This document shows positions 1 through 10,179 of a stretch of DNA of 64,000 nucleotides, piece by piece. The stretch's first letter is position 1, and each line of letters opens with the position of its first letter. The stretch is from Lachnospiraceae bacterium GAM79 (GTDB taxonomy: Bacteria; Bacillota; Clostridia; Lachnospirales; Lachnospiraceae), in NCBI GenBank assembly GCA_020735665.1, contig CP085928.1:1590501-1654500 (forward strand). The letters are read 5' to 3'. The position numbers were made by a program, and so were the translations under genes. The notes beneath the pieces were generated by a model, which saw only the letters and a program-made list of their open reading frames with translations, had not been told where the DNA came from and searched no databases.

Positions 1-741
1 ATTTTAAATAATTTAAAAAAACAAATAAATATATCTAAGACATTTACAGAAGAATTCATGCTTGGATGCATCCTTCCCGATGTCACATCGGATAAAGAGC
101 GAACGCATTTTCGTCCATTATACCAGAAATATCAGATCACGAAATATCCGGACATGACAGCGGTTTATGCTCTGTATGGGAATCAGGAGCTTTCTCCTAT
201 CGATCTGGGGATTCTTGCTCATTTACAACTGGATGCCAGTTATGTGACGGATTTCTGGCAGCATTTTTTTGTCTTTGAAGATGAATCCGGTGCTCCCTCT
301 GTCGATACCAGGCATCCCTTATTTGTAAGGCTTCTCAAAGGGCAGGAGGCACGAATCCCGCTTGCGGACTTCTTCTCTGACAAATGGTTCTATGGCGAGT
401 ATGACCGGATCAATCCTGTTCTGAACAGACAGTTTCATCCATTTGTCCCGGATCATGTATCATACCGGGCGGAAGATATACATATCAAAGAATGTATACC
501 CGAAGATGCCGGAATGATAAAAACAAGTTTATCGGCATATGTCGGAACCGCGGAGGCAATCGTGTCTGAAGATCAGGCCGCATTCGGCTCTGGTAATCAG
601 GCGGTCTGCTCTAATACACAGAACTCTCCTGATGATTGTGAGACAAAAATCTTTCCTTATAAGAATATCACCTCCTTTTTACAGGATCAGGCAGACAATT
701 ATCTGGCAATTCCCTATATGATAAACATCTTATGTAAATAA
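1..741 (+). CDS. hypothetical protein, 5'-partial (possible zinc-dependent phospholipase C-like fold)
   Basis: The reading frame is open from the first base of the window, so the gene probably starts upstream. The first ATG inside (58-60) has only a weak AGAAG in front of it. The visible protein contains a pattern FMLGCILPD near the start, then a THF, a YPD and a segment LGILAHLQLD. This order (G-x-x-x-PD, HF, HLxxD) recalls zinc-dependent phospholipase C-like proteins that use scattered His and Asp as metal ligands. The resemblance is weak and by eye only. The C-terminal third (from about residue 165 of the visible part) is low in recognisable motifs. No signal peptide can be judged because the N-terminus is missing. 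A hairpin terminator follows. Confidence 0.55.
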   Translation: MLNNLKKQINISKTFTEEFMLGCILPDVTSDKERTHFRPLYQKYQITKYPDMTAVYALYGNQELSPIDLGILAHLQLDASYVTDFWQHFFVFEDESGAPSVDTRHPLFVRLLKGQEARIPLADFFSDKWFYGEYDRINPVLNRQFHPFVPDHVSYRAEDIHIKECIPEDAGMIKTSLSAYVGTAEAIVSEDQAAFGSGNQAVCSNTQNSPDDCETKIFPYKNITSFLQDQADNYLAIPYMINILCK

Positions 742-795
742 CATCCGTATGCCTAACGGCAAGCATTATAAACTATAGAATAATCATATATAAAT

Positions 796-858
796 AAAAC
801 TCCATCCACAGCAGCCCTTATTCTCTCTGAATATGATCCGCTATGGATGGAGTTTTTT
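796..858. terminator. bidirectional intrinsic terminator
   Basis: AAAACTCCATCC (796-807) pairs with GGATGGAGTTTT (845-856). The T-run continues on the plus strand and an A-run flanks the other side, so the hairpin can end the plus-strand gene before it and the minus-strand surface protein after it. Confidence 0.85.
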
Positions 859-871
859 ATAAAGTTTTCAT

Positions 872-3800
872 CTATTTGATTTTTGCTTTTATAACCTTTG
901 TATAAGCACCATAGGTTTTCTTGCCCTTATATGTCTTATACGCTCTGACTTTGAAATAACAGGTCTTACCTTTCTTTAATTTCTTCTTGGTAAGTGTTAA
1001 TTTCTTTGTCTGACCGATCTTCTTATATTTGCCCTTCTTGGACGTAGCCATATAGACTTCATAACCATCGGCTCCCTTTGTTTTTTTCCAGCTTACTACG
1101 CATGTCTTTGCTTTCTTGGATACTGCCTTTGTCTTCTTAACAGCACCCGGCTTTGTAACAAATGTGTATGCTGTGCCGGAACCTTTGATCTTGGTCTTGC
1201 CTGACAATTTGTAAGCATAGATCGTGTATGTATACTTGGTTGCTGATTTCAGCTTTGTTGCTTTATAAGAAACTGTTTTTGAACTTACAGTCTTCACAAG
1301 CTTCGACTTTCCGGTTGATGGATTCTTCCTGTAAATCATATAACCGGATGCGCCTGATACCTTCTTCCATTTCAGGGTTGCAGATGTTGTCTTTACACTC
1401 TTTACACTGATTCCTTTTACCTTACCCGGCTTTGTTACCGTAGGTGTAACAGGCTTTGCTGCTGCCTTGATCGCAAATGTCGCCGAAGCGCTTCCAACAT
1501 AATTACCCTGACCTGTAACCGTAACAGTTGCCGTTCCAACATTTATATTATTGCTATATGCTACGGTGTAAGCTGATGCCGGAAGAACCGCTCCATTTAA
1601 CACTACTGTTATACTTGGTATCAATGCCTGTCCGGTATAGGTCTGATCTGCAACTGTTATCACAGCGGATGACAGATTGATCTTCTCCGGTGTTGGATCA
1701 TTCTTCTTTACAATCGTAAAGCTTCCGGTATAGATTCCGGTATAATTGCCCTGACCTTTTATAGTGATCGTAGCTGTTCCGGGATTTGTATTATTGCTGT
1801 AAGAAACTGTATAGTCCTTATCCTTTGCAAGTTCTACAGCTTCTCCATCCATTACAGTTACTCCCGGTCTACATTCTGCACCGGTATAATCAACACTTGA
1901 AGAATAATGGACCTGACATTCTGTGATATTCTTTGGTGCGATCATGTAGGTTCCTGATGCCGTACCTGAGTAATCTCCACAGCCTTCTACAGTTATCGTA
2001 GCCGTACCTGCACCTATATTATCCTTTACTGCTACAATTGTATATGATGTATTATCAAGTACCGTTCCATCTGCTAATTTTACAGTGATATCCGTTTTTT
2101 CCGGTGTCTGTACACTTCCGTTATATACAAATGTCTTATTTACCGTTACTGTGGCACCGGTAATATTAATAATGTCCTTACTGATCTCAAACTCTTTGGT
2201 AAACTGACCTGTATAGTTACCCATACCTTTGACAATAGCTTTTGCCTTTGAATATTCCGTTGTTACAGCTGTATTGTTCTCGTAGGTAACAGTATAATCA
2301 TTTCCAGTCAGTTCTTTACTTCCATCATAAACTCTGACTGGAGGCTTACATTCCTTACCATCCTCATAGGATACCTTTGAGGCACATCTCACATCAATGC
2401 TGCTATCCTGTAAGTTCTTAGCCGCAATCGTGAAATTGCCTGTCATTGTCCCGGTGTAGTTATCAACACCTGCAACTGTAACTGTGGCTGTACCTGCATT
2501 TGTATTATCATCATAGCGTGTGATCGTGTAGTCACCTGAACTTAACTGTCTGCTATTTACGCTGACTGTAAGATCAGATGCCTGCGGCTCCCATGCCTTT
2601 CCATTATAGGTATAAGAACGATTAACATTTACTGTTGCTCCGGTTATACTCTGCGGATTGATCGTAAAGTATACAGTCTTCTGACCGGTGTAATTATTTA
2701 CACCTTCAATAACTACAAATCCTTTACCTTTACCTTTACCTACATTGATATTTTCTCCATAGGATGTGATCTTATAATCAGTCCATAAACTAAGTTCCTT
2801 ACCATTTCTGGTTACCTTAATTTCATCTGATGTCTTCGGCCGTATCTGAGATCCTGTATAGGTTGCATCTGCTACTTTACAAATAATATCTGCTGCCGTA
2901 ATTGACTTTCTCCGGATCTCAAAAGACTTTGATATGCTTCCGGTATAATGATTCGTCTTACCTGTGATCGTTGCCGTTGCTGTACCTGCCGCCGTATTAT
3001 TAGAAGGCTGTACCCTCAGTTCAGACAGATCTGTAATCTTCTTCCCTGACTTTGTCGTGATCATCTTCACAACCGGAATGATCGCATCCCCTGTATACTC
3101 AAATGTATCCTTCTCCAGTTCTGCTACTGCTCCTGTAAGGTCAATTGCCGTGATCTTGAATGTCGCTTCTCTTGTTCCTGCAAATGCATCTTTACCGGTG
3201 AGCTTCACAGTAATTACTGAACCGACTTCATATCCATTGGTCTTATTTGTCACAGCTACATCATAAGATTCTCCTTCTGCCAGAAGCTTTCCGTTCTGTG
3301 TCACTGTTATAACCGGTGTTACTTCCTTTCCACCATCATATTCCAGATCTGATGCATTAACCTTAATGGAACTGTCATTAATATCTGTTCTGTTTCTTGT
3401 GATCTCGAAGTAATAGGTCTTAGTTCCTGTGAAATTGCCTGTACCTGTTACATTAATCTCAGCATTTGCGGTTTCATTCTGATTGTTTTTATAAATAACT
3501 GTGTAATCGGTTCCTTTTACAAGGGTGTAATTGCCGAGTTTCAAAGTGATCTCCGGCGTAATTGCCTGTCCGTTATTCCACATCATTTTTCCGGAATATT
3601 CAGCGGTACAACTATCAATCGTTGCTTTCTCGATCGTGAAATCTCCTGATGCCGAATCGCTATATCCGTTTTTACCTGTTACAGTTGCTGTAGCTGTTCC
3701 CGCCTTCGTATTATTTGTATACTTAACTGTATAATACTTTGAATCCAGCGTCTTGCCATCTAATACAACAGATATCCGATCAGCTGACGGTGCAAGTGCT

Positions 3801-6490
3801 GAACCGGTATATGTCTGTGACGGAACTGTTACCTTGGCTCCTGCAATACTCTTACTTACGATATTAAATGTCTTTACTGCATTACCTGTATAGTTGCCTG
3901 TTCCTGTAAACCGGATCGTCGCTGTTCCGACATTTATGTTATCTGTATAATCTGCCGTATAGTCAGTTCCTTTTACAAGGGTTCTTCCGGCAATTGTCAG
4001 TGTCGGTTCCGGCTTGATCTCGTTTTCGGTAAATGTCTGATCCGAAACAGTATTGATCGTACAGGTGTCATTTGAAAGGGTTGCTTTCTTGATCGTAAAG
4101 GTTGTACTTGCAGTTCCTGTATAATTACTATTTGTACTCTTTGGTTTTACTGTAATCGTAGCTGTTCCTGCATCTACATTATTTGTATATGTAACATCAA
4201 AAGCATTCAGATCAGTTATTGTTGTTCCATCTTCCGTTACAATGCTTGTAACCTTAGGCTTTTTTGCAGATTCATTATAGATATTATCATATTCTGCATA
4301 TTTAACGGTTGCACTATCAATAGAAACGGAAGTGATCATATACAACAGGTCTATATGATCTGTATAATTACCTTTACCAGTGATCACCACAACGTACGAT
4401 CCCGCTTTTACCGGATTCGATGAACTATACTGGATCGTATAATCTTCATTCTCAACCAGAGTAATGTTTCCGTAAATTACAGATATCTTTGGTATGATCG
4501 CCGAACCGGTATATGCGAATTTCTGACCGGATACCAGACCTTTCACGGTACAAACCCGATTAATATTCGCTGCATTGATCTTGAACTCAATCAAACGGGT
4601 TCCTGCACAGGTCTGTTTATTTCCTGTCAATGTGATCTGACCATAACCAACATTCTTGTTCTCCCCGTAAGTAACGGTATAATCCTTATCCTTTGTAAAG
4701 GTCTGACCTGCTATCGTTATCGTACTTACATCCGGAGTGATCTGTTTTCCTGTATATGTCTGATCCTCTATTGCAAGAGACGCATCTTTAACATTTGGAA
4801 GTGGTGATGTGATCGTAAAGTATGATGTCACACTTCCTGTATAATTTCCTTTAAATGTAACAATAACTTTAGCCTTATCACCAGCATCTATATTATCCTT
4901 ATAATCTACTGCATAATCTTTTCCGGTTTCCAAGGTTATTCCATTTACAACTACAGCTGTTACAGCAGGCTTAAACGCCTCACCATTATACTCATATTCC
5001 GTTTGTGCCAGTGTCACCTGTACGGACTGTGACACATCAAGTGGCAGCACCCGATATGTACCTGTTGCAGTTCCTGTATAATTAGAATCTGCCTTTGCTG
5101 TGATCGTAAATGAATAATTGTCTCCAACTTCTGTAGGACGTGTAGGATAACTGATCGTATAATCTGTACCATATGTTCCACCAGTTAATTCTTTTCCCGA
5201 TGCTGTATCTGTAACAGTAATTACAGGTGATGAAACATTAGAACCATATGCATATGTCACATCACTTGCTGTAACCTTAATGGTCGGATCACTCAAATCC
5301 TTTTTATTGATCGTAAAGTTCTTTTCTACCGAGCCTGTATAATCACCCATTCCACTGATAACTGCAGTTGCAGTCATTGTACCAACATTTATGTTATTTC
5401 GATATTGAACCGTATAATCCTTATCCTTTTTCAATGTCGTACCGGCATAGACAACTTTTACATCCGGAGTCACCGCTGCACCGGTATAAGTTGCATCCGA
5501 TACTTTGATATCCGCCTGGGAAATATCCTGATTCTTTCCGGCATCACTGATCGTAAATTCTTTCTCAACCGAACCAGAATAATTACCTTTTCCTGTGATC
5601 ACTACTTTCACGGTTCCCGGCTGTATATTATCATGAGCTGCATCGCCATATGTAACTGTATAATCTGTACCCTCTTCCAATGTTCCATCAACTGTTGCTG
5701 TTGGATAATATGTTCTGAATCTGGAATCCTCTATTGTAATCTTTGGTGCCTTTGCTGTTCCATCATAGGTACAATTTGTATATTCCATGGTGATATTCTC
5801 GGACGCAATATCTGTCTTTACTACCTGCCAAGGTATTTTCTTACTGTAAGAAGAAGCCGATGACCAGTTAGAGCCTGATTTTCCTGTAATAACAAGATTG
5901 CCACTTCCTCCAACTCCTTTTAATGCGTTTCCCTTTGTCAATGTATAATCCTTATTTTCAGTTAACTTTTTTCCTCCATAGGATACTTTATCAATAAGTG
6001 GATTCATTACTCCCGGTTTTACATATGGCACATACAGGATCGATCCTGTACTGTTATAATATGCATCACCTTTAAAAGCAATGTCAGCTTTTGAAATATT
6101 GCCCTCTATAATATGAAAATATGCATACTGAGAACCTGTATATCCCCGACTCTCAATACCATAGATCCAGATCTCAGCTGATTCTGTTCCCTTTCGAAGC
6201 TCTACATTATCCTTATATTCAACCGTATAACAATTCGGGCTGATCGTCTGTCCATTCACGGTAACAGAAAATTCCGGTTCAATCGGAGAACCTGTATACC
6301 GGAAGTTCCCTGTGCTATTTGTCAGATTAATTTTTACGTTATTCGTGTCTTCATCACTCAGATCGATCAGGTCTGCCGCCTGTACGGTTCCTCCGGCACC
6401 TGCCGCCAGTCCTCCCCACTGGAATACTGTCACTGCTACCATTACAATGGTTAGCAGCCACGCCGTTACGAATTTTACACATTTTTTCAT
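872..6490 (-). CDS. secreted protein of about 20 Ig-like (MBG-type) repeats plus two Fn3 domains
   Basis: The protein is 1872 residues from the ATG at 6490, which has GGAGGG about 9 bases upstream. The open frame runs 41 codons further up, but that stretch is not signal-like. Residues 1 to about 39 form a signal peptide (MKKCVKF, a hydrophobic core, then VQAA). About 20 degenerate repeats of 75-90 residues follow, each with the pattern YTG-x-x-x-x-P early, GTDYTVTY and NNxNAGTATVTVTGxGNYTG late. This is typical of bacterial Ig-like MBG repeats in Firmicutes surface proteins. From about residue 1690 come two fibronectin type III domains (GYMIYRK and GYEVYMA strands) and a Lys-rich end. There is no LPXTG, choline-binding or SLH anchor, so how it is held at the surface is unclear. 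A role in adhesion or matrix is inferred from the architecture. Confidence 0.85.
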   Translation of the reverse strand: MKKCVKFVTAWLLTIVMVAVTVFQWGGLAAGAGGTVQAADLIDLSDEDTNNVKINLTNSTGNFRYTGSPIEPEFSVTVNGQTISPNCYTVEYKDNVELRKGTESAEIWIYGIESRGYTGSQYAYFHIIEGNISKADIAFKGDAYYNSTGSILYVPYVKPGVMNPLIDKVSYGGKKLTENKDYTLTKGNALKGVGGSGNLVITGKSGSNWSSASSYSKKIPWQVVKTDIASENITMEYTNCTYDGTAKAPKITIEDSRFRTYYPTATVDGTLEEGTDYTVTYGDAAHDNIQPGTVKVVITGKGNYSGSVEKEFTISDAGKNQDISQADIKVSDATYTGAAVTPDVKVVYAGTTLKKDKDYTVQYRNNINVGTMTATAVISGMGDYTGSVEKNFTINKKDLSDPTIKVTASDVTYAYGSNVSSPVITVTDTASGKELTGGTYGTDYTISYPTRPTEVGDNYSFTITAKADSNYTGTATGTYRVLPLDVSQSVQVTLAQTEYEYNGEAFKPAVTAVVVNGITLETGKDYAVDYKDNIDAGDKAKVIVTFKGNYTGSVTSYFTITSPLPNVKDASLAIEDQTYTGKQITPDVSTITIAGQTFTKDKDYTVTYGENKNVGYGQITLTGNKQTCAGTRLIEFKINAANINRVCTVKGLVSGQKFAYTGSAIIPKISVIYGNITLVENEDYTIQYSSSNPVKAGSYVVVITGKGNYTDHIDLLYMITSVSIDSATVKYAEYDNIYNESAKKPKVTSIVTEDGTTITDLNAFDVTYTNNVDAGTATITVKPKSTNSNYTGTASTTFTIKKATLSNDTCTINTVSDQTFTENEIKPEPTLTIAGRTLVKGTDYTADYTDNINVGTATIRFTGTGNYTGNAVKTFNIVSKSIAGAKVTVPSQTYTGSALAPSADRISVVLDGKTLDSKYYTVKYTNNTKAGTATATVTGKNGYSDSASGDFTIEKATIDSCTAEYSGKMMWNNGQAITPEITLKLGNYTLVKGTDYTVIYKNNQNETANAEINVTGTGNFTGTKTYYFEITRNRTDINDSSIKVNASDLEYDGGKEVTPVITVTQNGKLLAEGESYDVAVTNKTNGYEVGSVITVKLTGKDAFAGTREATFKITAIDLTGAVAELEKDTFEYTGDAIIPVVKMITTKSGKKITDLSELRVQPSNNTAAGTATATITGKTNHYTGSISKSFEIRRKSITAADIICKVADATYTGSQIRPKTSDEIKVTRNGKELSLWTDYKITSYGENINVGKGKGKGFVVIEGVNNYTGQKTVYFTINPQSITGATVNVNRSYTYNGKAWEPQASDLTVSVNSRQLSSGDYTITRYDDNTNAGTATVTVAGVDNYTGTMTGNFTIAAKNLQDSSIDVRCASKVSYEDGKECKPPVRVYDGSKELTGNDYTVTYENNTAVTTEYSKAKAIVKGMGNYTGQFTKEFEISKDIINITGATVTVNKTFVYNGSVQTPEKTDITVKLADGTVLDNTSYTIVAVKDNIGAGTATITVEGCGDYSGTASGTYMIAPKNITECQVHYSSSVDYTGAECRPGVTVMDGEAVELAKDKDYTVSYSNNTNPGTATITIKGQGNYTGIYTGSFTIVKKNDPTPEKINLSSAVITVADQTYTGQALIPSITVVLNGAVLPASAYTVAYSNNINVGTATVTVTGQGNYVGSASATFAIKAAAKPVTPTVTKPGKVKGISVKSVKTTSATLKWKKVSGASGYMIYRKNPSTGKSKLVKTVSSKTVSYKATKLKSATKYTYTIYAYKLSGKTKIKGSGTAYTFVTKPGAVKKTKAVSKKAKTCVVSWKKTKGADGYEVYMATSKKGKYKKIGQTKKLTLTKKKLKKGKTCYFKVRAYKTYKGKKTYGAYTKVIKAKIK

Positions 6491-6638
6491 ATTATGCAAC
6501 CCTCCATGTCTTCGTTTGTCTGCGGAGCAGACCGCCCTGTAAAATAAAAATTCCAAATACGGAAAACCCGCAAAATCTAGGTCAATTTTACCATTTTTCT
6601 GATCTTGCTTCAATCCGCATTTGGAACATTTTTACAAA

Positions 6639-8195
6639 TTATTCTTTTTCTGTATAAAATACCCGGATCAATAAATCAACCAACGCTTCCTGATCCAATT
6701 TATATTCATCAAAATATGTATTTCTCTCGTATCTACCCGGAAGATCTATCACATCCGACTCCGCCACATTCAGATCAATACCATGCATCCGGTAATATAA
6801 ATACAGGATATCATTTCGATCCAGATTTGTCTGCATATATGGTTTTGCCGCTTCATATACAAGCTTTGCTTCTTTCCTGCTATCTCCATAAAGCTGCAGG
6901 AAACGCTCAATCCATAAAGTAAGATACTGTTCCTGTCTTGCCATCCGGTTTGCATGTTCCCCAAGAGTCTCCACTCTGGTCGCCATCTTCTCTACATACT
7001 TATATGCATCCTCATCTTCAAGCGTCACTGTATCCTTGGCAAATACATTTTCACTCACCGTATCTTTGGCATATAAGGTAACACCTTTTACCGCGTCATT
7101 GATATCCGCAATCCCTTCCATATCAAGTGCGATATAACCATGGATCGGAAGATCGTAGAGCATCTCTGAAATCGTCTTTGTGAAATTCTGACAGCTTATC
7201 GTCCCGTCATCTGCATATCCATAGGCAAGCCCCACCTGCATCGTATCAGTCAGCGCGACCTCGCCCTTCGTTGTACAGATATCGACATCCGTCATGCTGT
7301 CCCGGTTAATATCGATCACATCCAGTTTTCCTGTCTTTTTATTAAATACAAACAGGAAACACATATCAACCCTTCCACCATATCGTACATATTCCGATCC
7401 ATTTGCATCGGAATATGTCAATTCATCATCCCTGTCTCTGGTATCGGTTTCTTCCGTTGTCTCTTCCCCATACAGATTCAGGTCACCGGAAGAATCCTCT
7501 TTTGGTGCCTGATACTCACTGTTATCTACGCCAAATACAAGGATCGATATAATGTCTTTATTATATACATAATTTTTTCCATTATAGGTTACCGCAGTAG
7601 AATGCGAACCATCCTCATGAAAACTAATGATCTCCGATGCTGCATTTGCTGCCAGCTGTTTCTTTCCCTGATTTATCATCCAAGCCAGAATAGCTGTCGG
7701 TATTCCGACCAGAACAAGGATCGCCACAAATGTGCCAACAATTATTTTCTTCTTCAGGCTCCACGGATCACGCAGCTTTTTCGGCCCCATTCGCTTATGT
7801 TCCCGCGCACGTACATACAGATCCTCATCTGTACTTTTCTCAATATCTCTTTTTTGATTCTGAGTTTTTTCTCTGACCGAAGTTTCGTTCTGATTTTCCG
7901 CTTTCTTTTGAAAAAAATTCTTTTTTATATCTTCGGTTAGGATTCCTTCCGCTGCAATCTCATCCTGCGCTTCCTGTACGATCTCTTTGATCAACAGATC
8001 AACAGCTTCTTCACCCGTCTGAGGAGCCAGGTCAGCCGCCTGCTCTTCCTGCCGGCTGACCGGACCGCTGCTTTCGGTATCCTGTTTTACTTCTGTCTTT
8101 TTTCCTTCTGACTCTTTTTCTTCTGACTGTCCATCCTGCAATGCTTCTGCAAGCCGGATCGCTTCTAACAGCTTCTCGTCAAATAAATCTTCCAT
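6639..8195 (-). CDS. LytR-CpsA-Psr (LCP) family protein
   Basis: This 518-residue protein has a long acidic, low-complexity cytoplasmic N-terminus (about 1-145, rich in E, Q and K) and one transmembrane segment (about 150-172, IIVGTFVAILVLVGIPTAIL). The extracellular LCP domain follows, with VFGVD, a GGRVDM/FVFNK strand, DVIDINRDSMTDV and a late HANRMARQEQ Arg cluster. LCP enzymes transfer undecaprenyl-linked polymers such as teichoic acid or capsule to peptidoglycan. The exact acceptor here is unknown. It starts 9 bp after glyA ends, on the same strand, so it is probably co-transcribed. The ribosome site is weak (AAGG), which fits coupling to glyA. An Asp/Glu/Thr-rich insertion (about residues 225-260) interrupts the start of the domain. 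Confidence 0.8.
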   Translation of the reverse strand: MEDLFDEKLLEAIRLAEALQDGQSEEKESEGKKTEVKQDTESSGPVSRQEEQAADLAPQTGEEAVDLLIKEIVQEAQDEIAAEGILTEDIKKNFFQKKAENQNETSVREKTQNQKRDIEKSTDEDLYVRAREHKRMGPKKLRDPWSLKKKIIVGTFVAILVLVGIPTAILAWMINQGKKQLAANAASEIISFHEDGSHSTAVTYNGKNYVYNKDIISILVFGVDNSEYQAPKEDSSGDLNLYGEETTEETDTRDRDDELTYSDANGSEYVRYGGRVDMCFLFVFNKKTGKLDVIDINRDSMTDVDICTTKGEVALTDTMQVGLAYGYADDGTISCQNFTKTISEMLYDLPIHGYIALDMEGIADINDAVKGVTLYAKDTVSENVFAKDTVTLEDEDAYKYVEKMATRVETLGEHANRMARQEQYLTLWIERFLQLYGDSRKEAKLVYEAAKPYMQTNLDRNDILYLYYRMHGIDLNVAESDVIDLPGRYERNTYFDEYKLDQEALVDLLIRVFYTEKE

Positions 8196-8204
8196 ATAAC
8201 AACC

Positions 8205-9440
8205 TTATGCATACAGTGGATATTTCTCTACAATACTCTTAACAAGGGCTTCTGCTCTTGCCTTATCATCATCAATCACTGCTGCCTTGATCGCCTCAGC
8301 AATTGTCTCCATATCGGCTTCATTTGCCCCTCTGGTTGTAACTGCAGGTGTTCCGATACGGATACCGCTTGTTACAAACGGAGATTTTGGATCATTTGGT
8401 ACTGTGTTCTTATTTACAGTGATATGAACCTCATCCAAAAGCTTCTCCACTTCTTTACCGGTACGGCCCAGATTCTGAAGATCTACCAGCATAAGGTGGT
8501 TATCTGTTCCGCCTGATACGATATTGAAGCCTCTTGCCATTAATGCAGAGGCGAGTGCTGCTGCATTCTTTACAACCTGTGCCTGATACTCCTTATATTC
8601 CGGCTGTAATGCTTCCTTTAAACATACTGCCTTACCTGCGATGACATGCATCAGAGGTCCACCCTGGATACCAGGGAATACTGCCTTATTGAAGTTGAAT
8701 TTCTCATTGATCTCGTTGCTGCACATGATCATACCACCTCTAGGTCCGCGAAGTGTCTTATGTGTAGTAGTTGTTGTAACATGTGCATATGGAATCGGGC
8801 TCATATGAAGTCCTGCTGCTACAAGACCTGCGATATGTGCCATATCTACCATCAGATATGCACCAACCTCATCTGCGATCTCACGGAATCTCTTGAAATC
8901 GATTGCTCTTGCATATGCTGATGCACCTGCTACGATCAGCTTTGGCTTGCATTCCTTTGCGATCTCAAGAACCTTGTCATAATCTATAAATCCATCATCA
9001 TTTACACCATAAGGTACGCAATGAAAATATTTACCGGACATATTTACAGGTGAACCATGTGTCAGATGTCCGCCGTGATCCAGATTCATTCCCATAAACG
9101 TATCGCCGGGATTTAAAATAGCGAAAAATACTGCCATATTCGCCTGTGCTCCGGAATGTGGCTGAACATTTACATATTCACATCCAAATAATTTTTTTGC
9201 ACGCTCTCTGGCAAGATCTTCCACTACGTCTACATACTGGCATCCACCATAATATCTTTTTCCGGGATAACCTTCCGCATATTTGTTTGTCAGATGGCTT
9301 CCCATAGCTGCCATAACTGCCTTTGATACGATATTCTCTGATGCGATCAGCTCCAGATTGTTATTCTGTCTGTTCAGTTCATCCGTCATTGCCGCCGCAA
9401 CTTCCGGATCCACTTTTGTAATTTCATCAAATCCAAACAT
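8205..9440 (-). CDS. glyA: serine hydroxymethyltransferase
   Basis: A 411-residue PLP enzyme that interconverts serine plus tetrahydrofolate with glycine plus 5,10-methylene-tetrahydrofolate, supplying one-carbon units. Clear family marks are [10 protein letters not shown] near residue 30, [34 protein letters not shown], and the PLP-lysine motif [14 protein letters not shown] with the Schiff-base Lys near residue 229. The length is normal. The ATG at 9440 has AGGAGG 6-7 bases upstream. It is the first gene of a likely two-gene unit with the LCP protein and is divergent from rpsT. Confidence 0.97.
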   Translation of the reverse strand: MFGFDEITKVDPEVAAAMTDELNRQNNNLELIASENIVSKAVMAAMGSHLTNKYAEGYPGKRYYGGCQYVDVVEDLARERAKKLFGCEYVNVQPHSGAQANMAVFFAILNPGDTFMGMNLDHGGHLTHGSPVNMSGKYFHCVPYGVNDDGFIDYDKVLEIAKECKPKLIVAGASAYARAIDFKRFREIADEVGAYLMVDMAHIAGLVAAGLHMSPIPYAHVTTTTTHKTLRGPRGGMIMCSNEINEKFNFNKAVFPGIQGGPLMHVIAGKAVCLKEALQPEYKEYQAQVVKNAAALASALMARGFNIVSGGTDNHLMLVDLQNLGRTGKEVEKLLDEVHITVNKNTVPNDPKSPFVTSGIRIGTPAVTTRGANEADMETIAEAIKAAVIDDDKARAEALVKSIVEKYPLYA

Positions 9441-9619
9441 TTTCTTACCTCCTGGTATGTAATAATATATAACGCATTAATAGAGACAGTATACCATGTC
9501 CTCCCTTTCCATACAAGCCAACAAGTACCAGAAATAGGATGAAATAAGATAGAAATAAAATTGATAGGAATAAGATCCGATCTTATTTTTCAGAAATGGA
9601 AATATTTTCACTTCGCCCC

Positions 9620-9648
9620 TTGACAAATAAATCTCTCTATACTAATAT
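9620..9648 (+). promoter_or_regulatory. sigma-A type promoter of rpsT
   Basis: TTGACA (9620-9625), a 17-bp spacer, then TAATAT (9643-9648). Transcription would start near 9655, giving a leader of about 80 nt before the rpsT TTG. The leader includes AT-rich sequence but I see no obvious riboswitch in it. Confidence 0.8.
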
Positions 9649-9737
9649 TGATGAGTATGTTTACATTGAATTGTCCGTGTCCGGTTTTAATGTAAAAACC
9701 TTATTATAATCTATAATTCAAATGGAGGTAGAGAATT

Positions 9738-10001
9738 TTGGCTAACATCAAATCTGCAAAGAAAAGAATTGAAGTAATTGACAAGAAGACTTTAAGAAAC
9801 AAGATGATCAAGTCTAAGGTTAAGACAGTTATCAAAAAGGTAGAAGCTGCTATCGCTGCTGGTGACAAAGAAGCTGCTCAGGCAAATCTTCTGGTTGCTA
9901 TCTCAGAGATCGACAAGGCTGCTTCAAAGGGCGTTTACCACAAGAACAATGCTTCTCGTAAAGTATCACGTCTTACAGCTGCTGTCAACAAGATGGCTTA
10001 A
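9738..10001 (+). CDS. rpsT: 30S ribosomal protein S20
   Basis: An 87-residue basic protein beginning [12 protein letters not shown], the standard S20 opening, with the conserved [11 protein letters not shown] segment near the C-terminus. S20 binds 16S rRNA early in 30S assembly. The start codon is TTG (9738-9740), supported by GGAGG at 9724-9728 and by the match to S20 N-termini; no ATG is available. A non-ATG start is common for this gene in other bacteria. It has its own promoter and a strong terminator and lies convergent to holA. Confidence 0.97.
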   Translation: MANIKSAKKRIEVIDKKTLRNKMIKSKVKTVIKKVEAAIAAGDKEAAQANLLVAISEIDKAASKGVYHKNNASRKVSRLTAAVNKMA

Positions 10002-10068
10002 TCTGACTCATATATATTTTTATAATTGATTACATATGTAAGGCTGCACATATATAATCAAAACCGTC

Positions 10069-10101
10069 AAAAAAACAGAACCTTTGAGGTTCTGTTTTTT
10101 T
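10069..10101. terminator. rpsT intrinsic terminator (bidirectional)
   Basis: AACAGAACC and GGTTCTGTT form a stem with a 5-nt loop, flanked by A7 on the left and T7 on the right. It can serve both rpsT and holA, which converge here. Confidence 0.92.
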
Positions 10102-10179
10102 GTGTAATAATTCCGGCATCCAAATCGCAATACCTACGATATGTTTTGACTCACTGCATTCCTGCGCGTCACATACCAG

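Noticed and set aside
5405-5863. Cys-rich 152-residue frame opposite the MBG-repeat gene
   Set aside because: It is a shadow of the repeat gene on the other strand, with no ribosome site.
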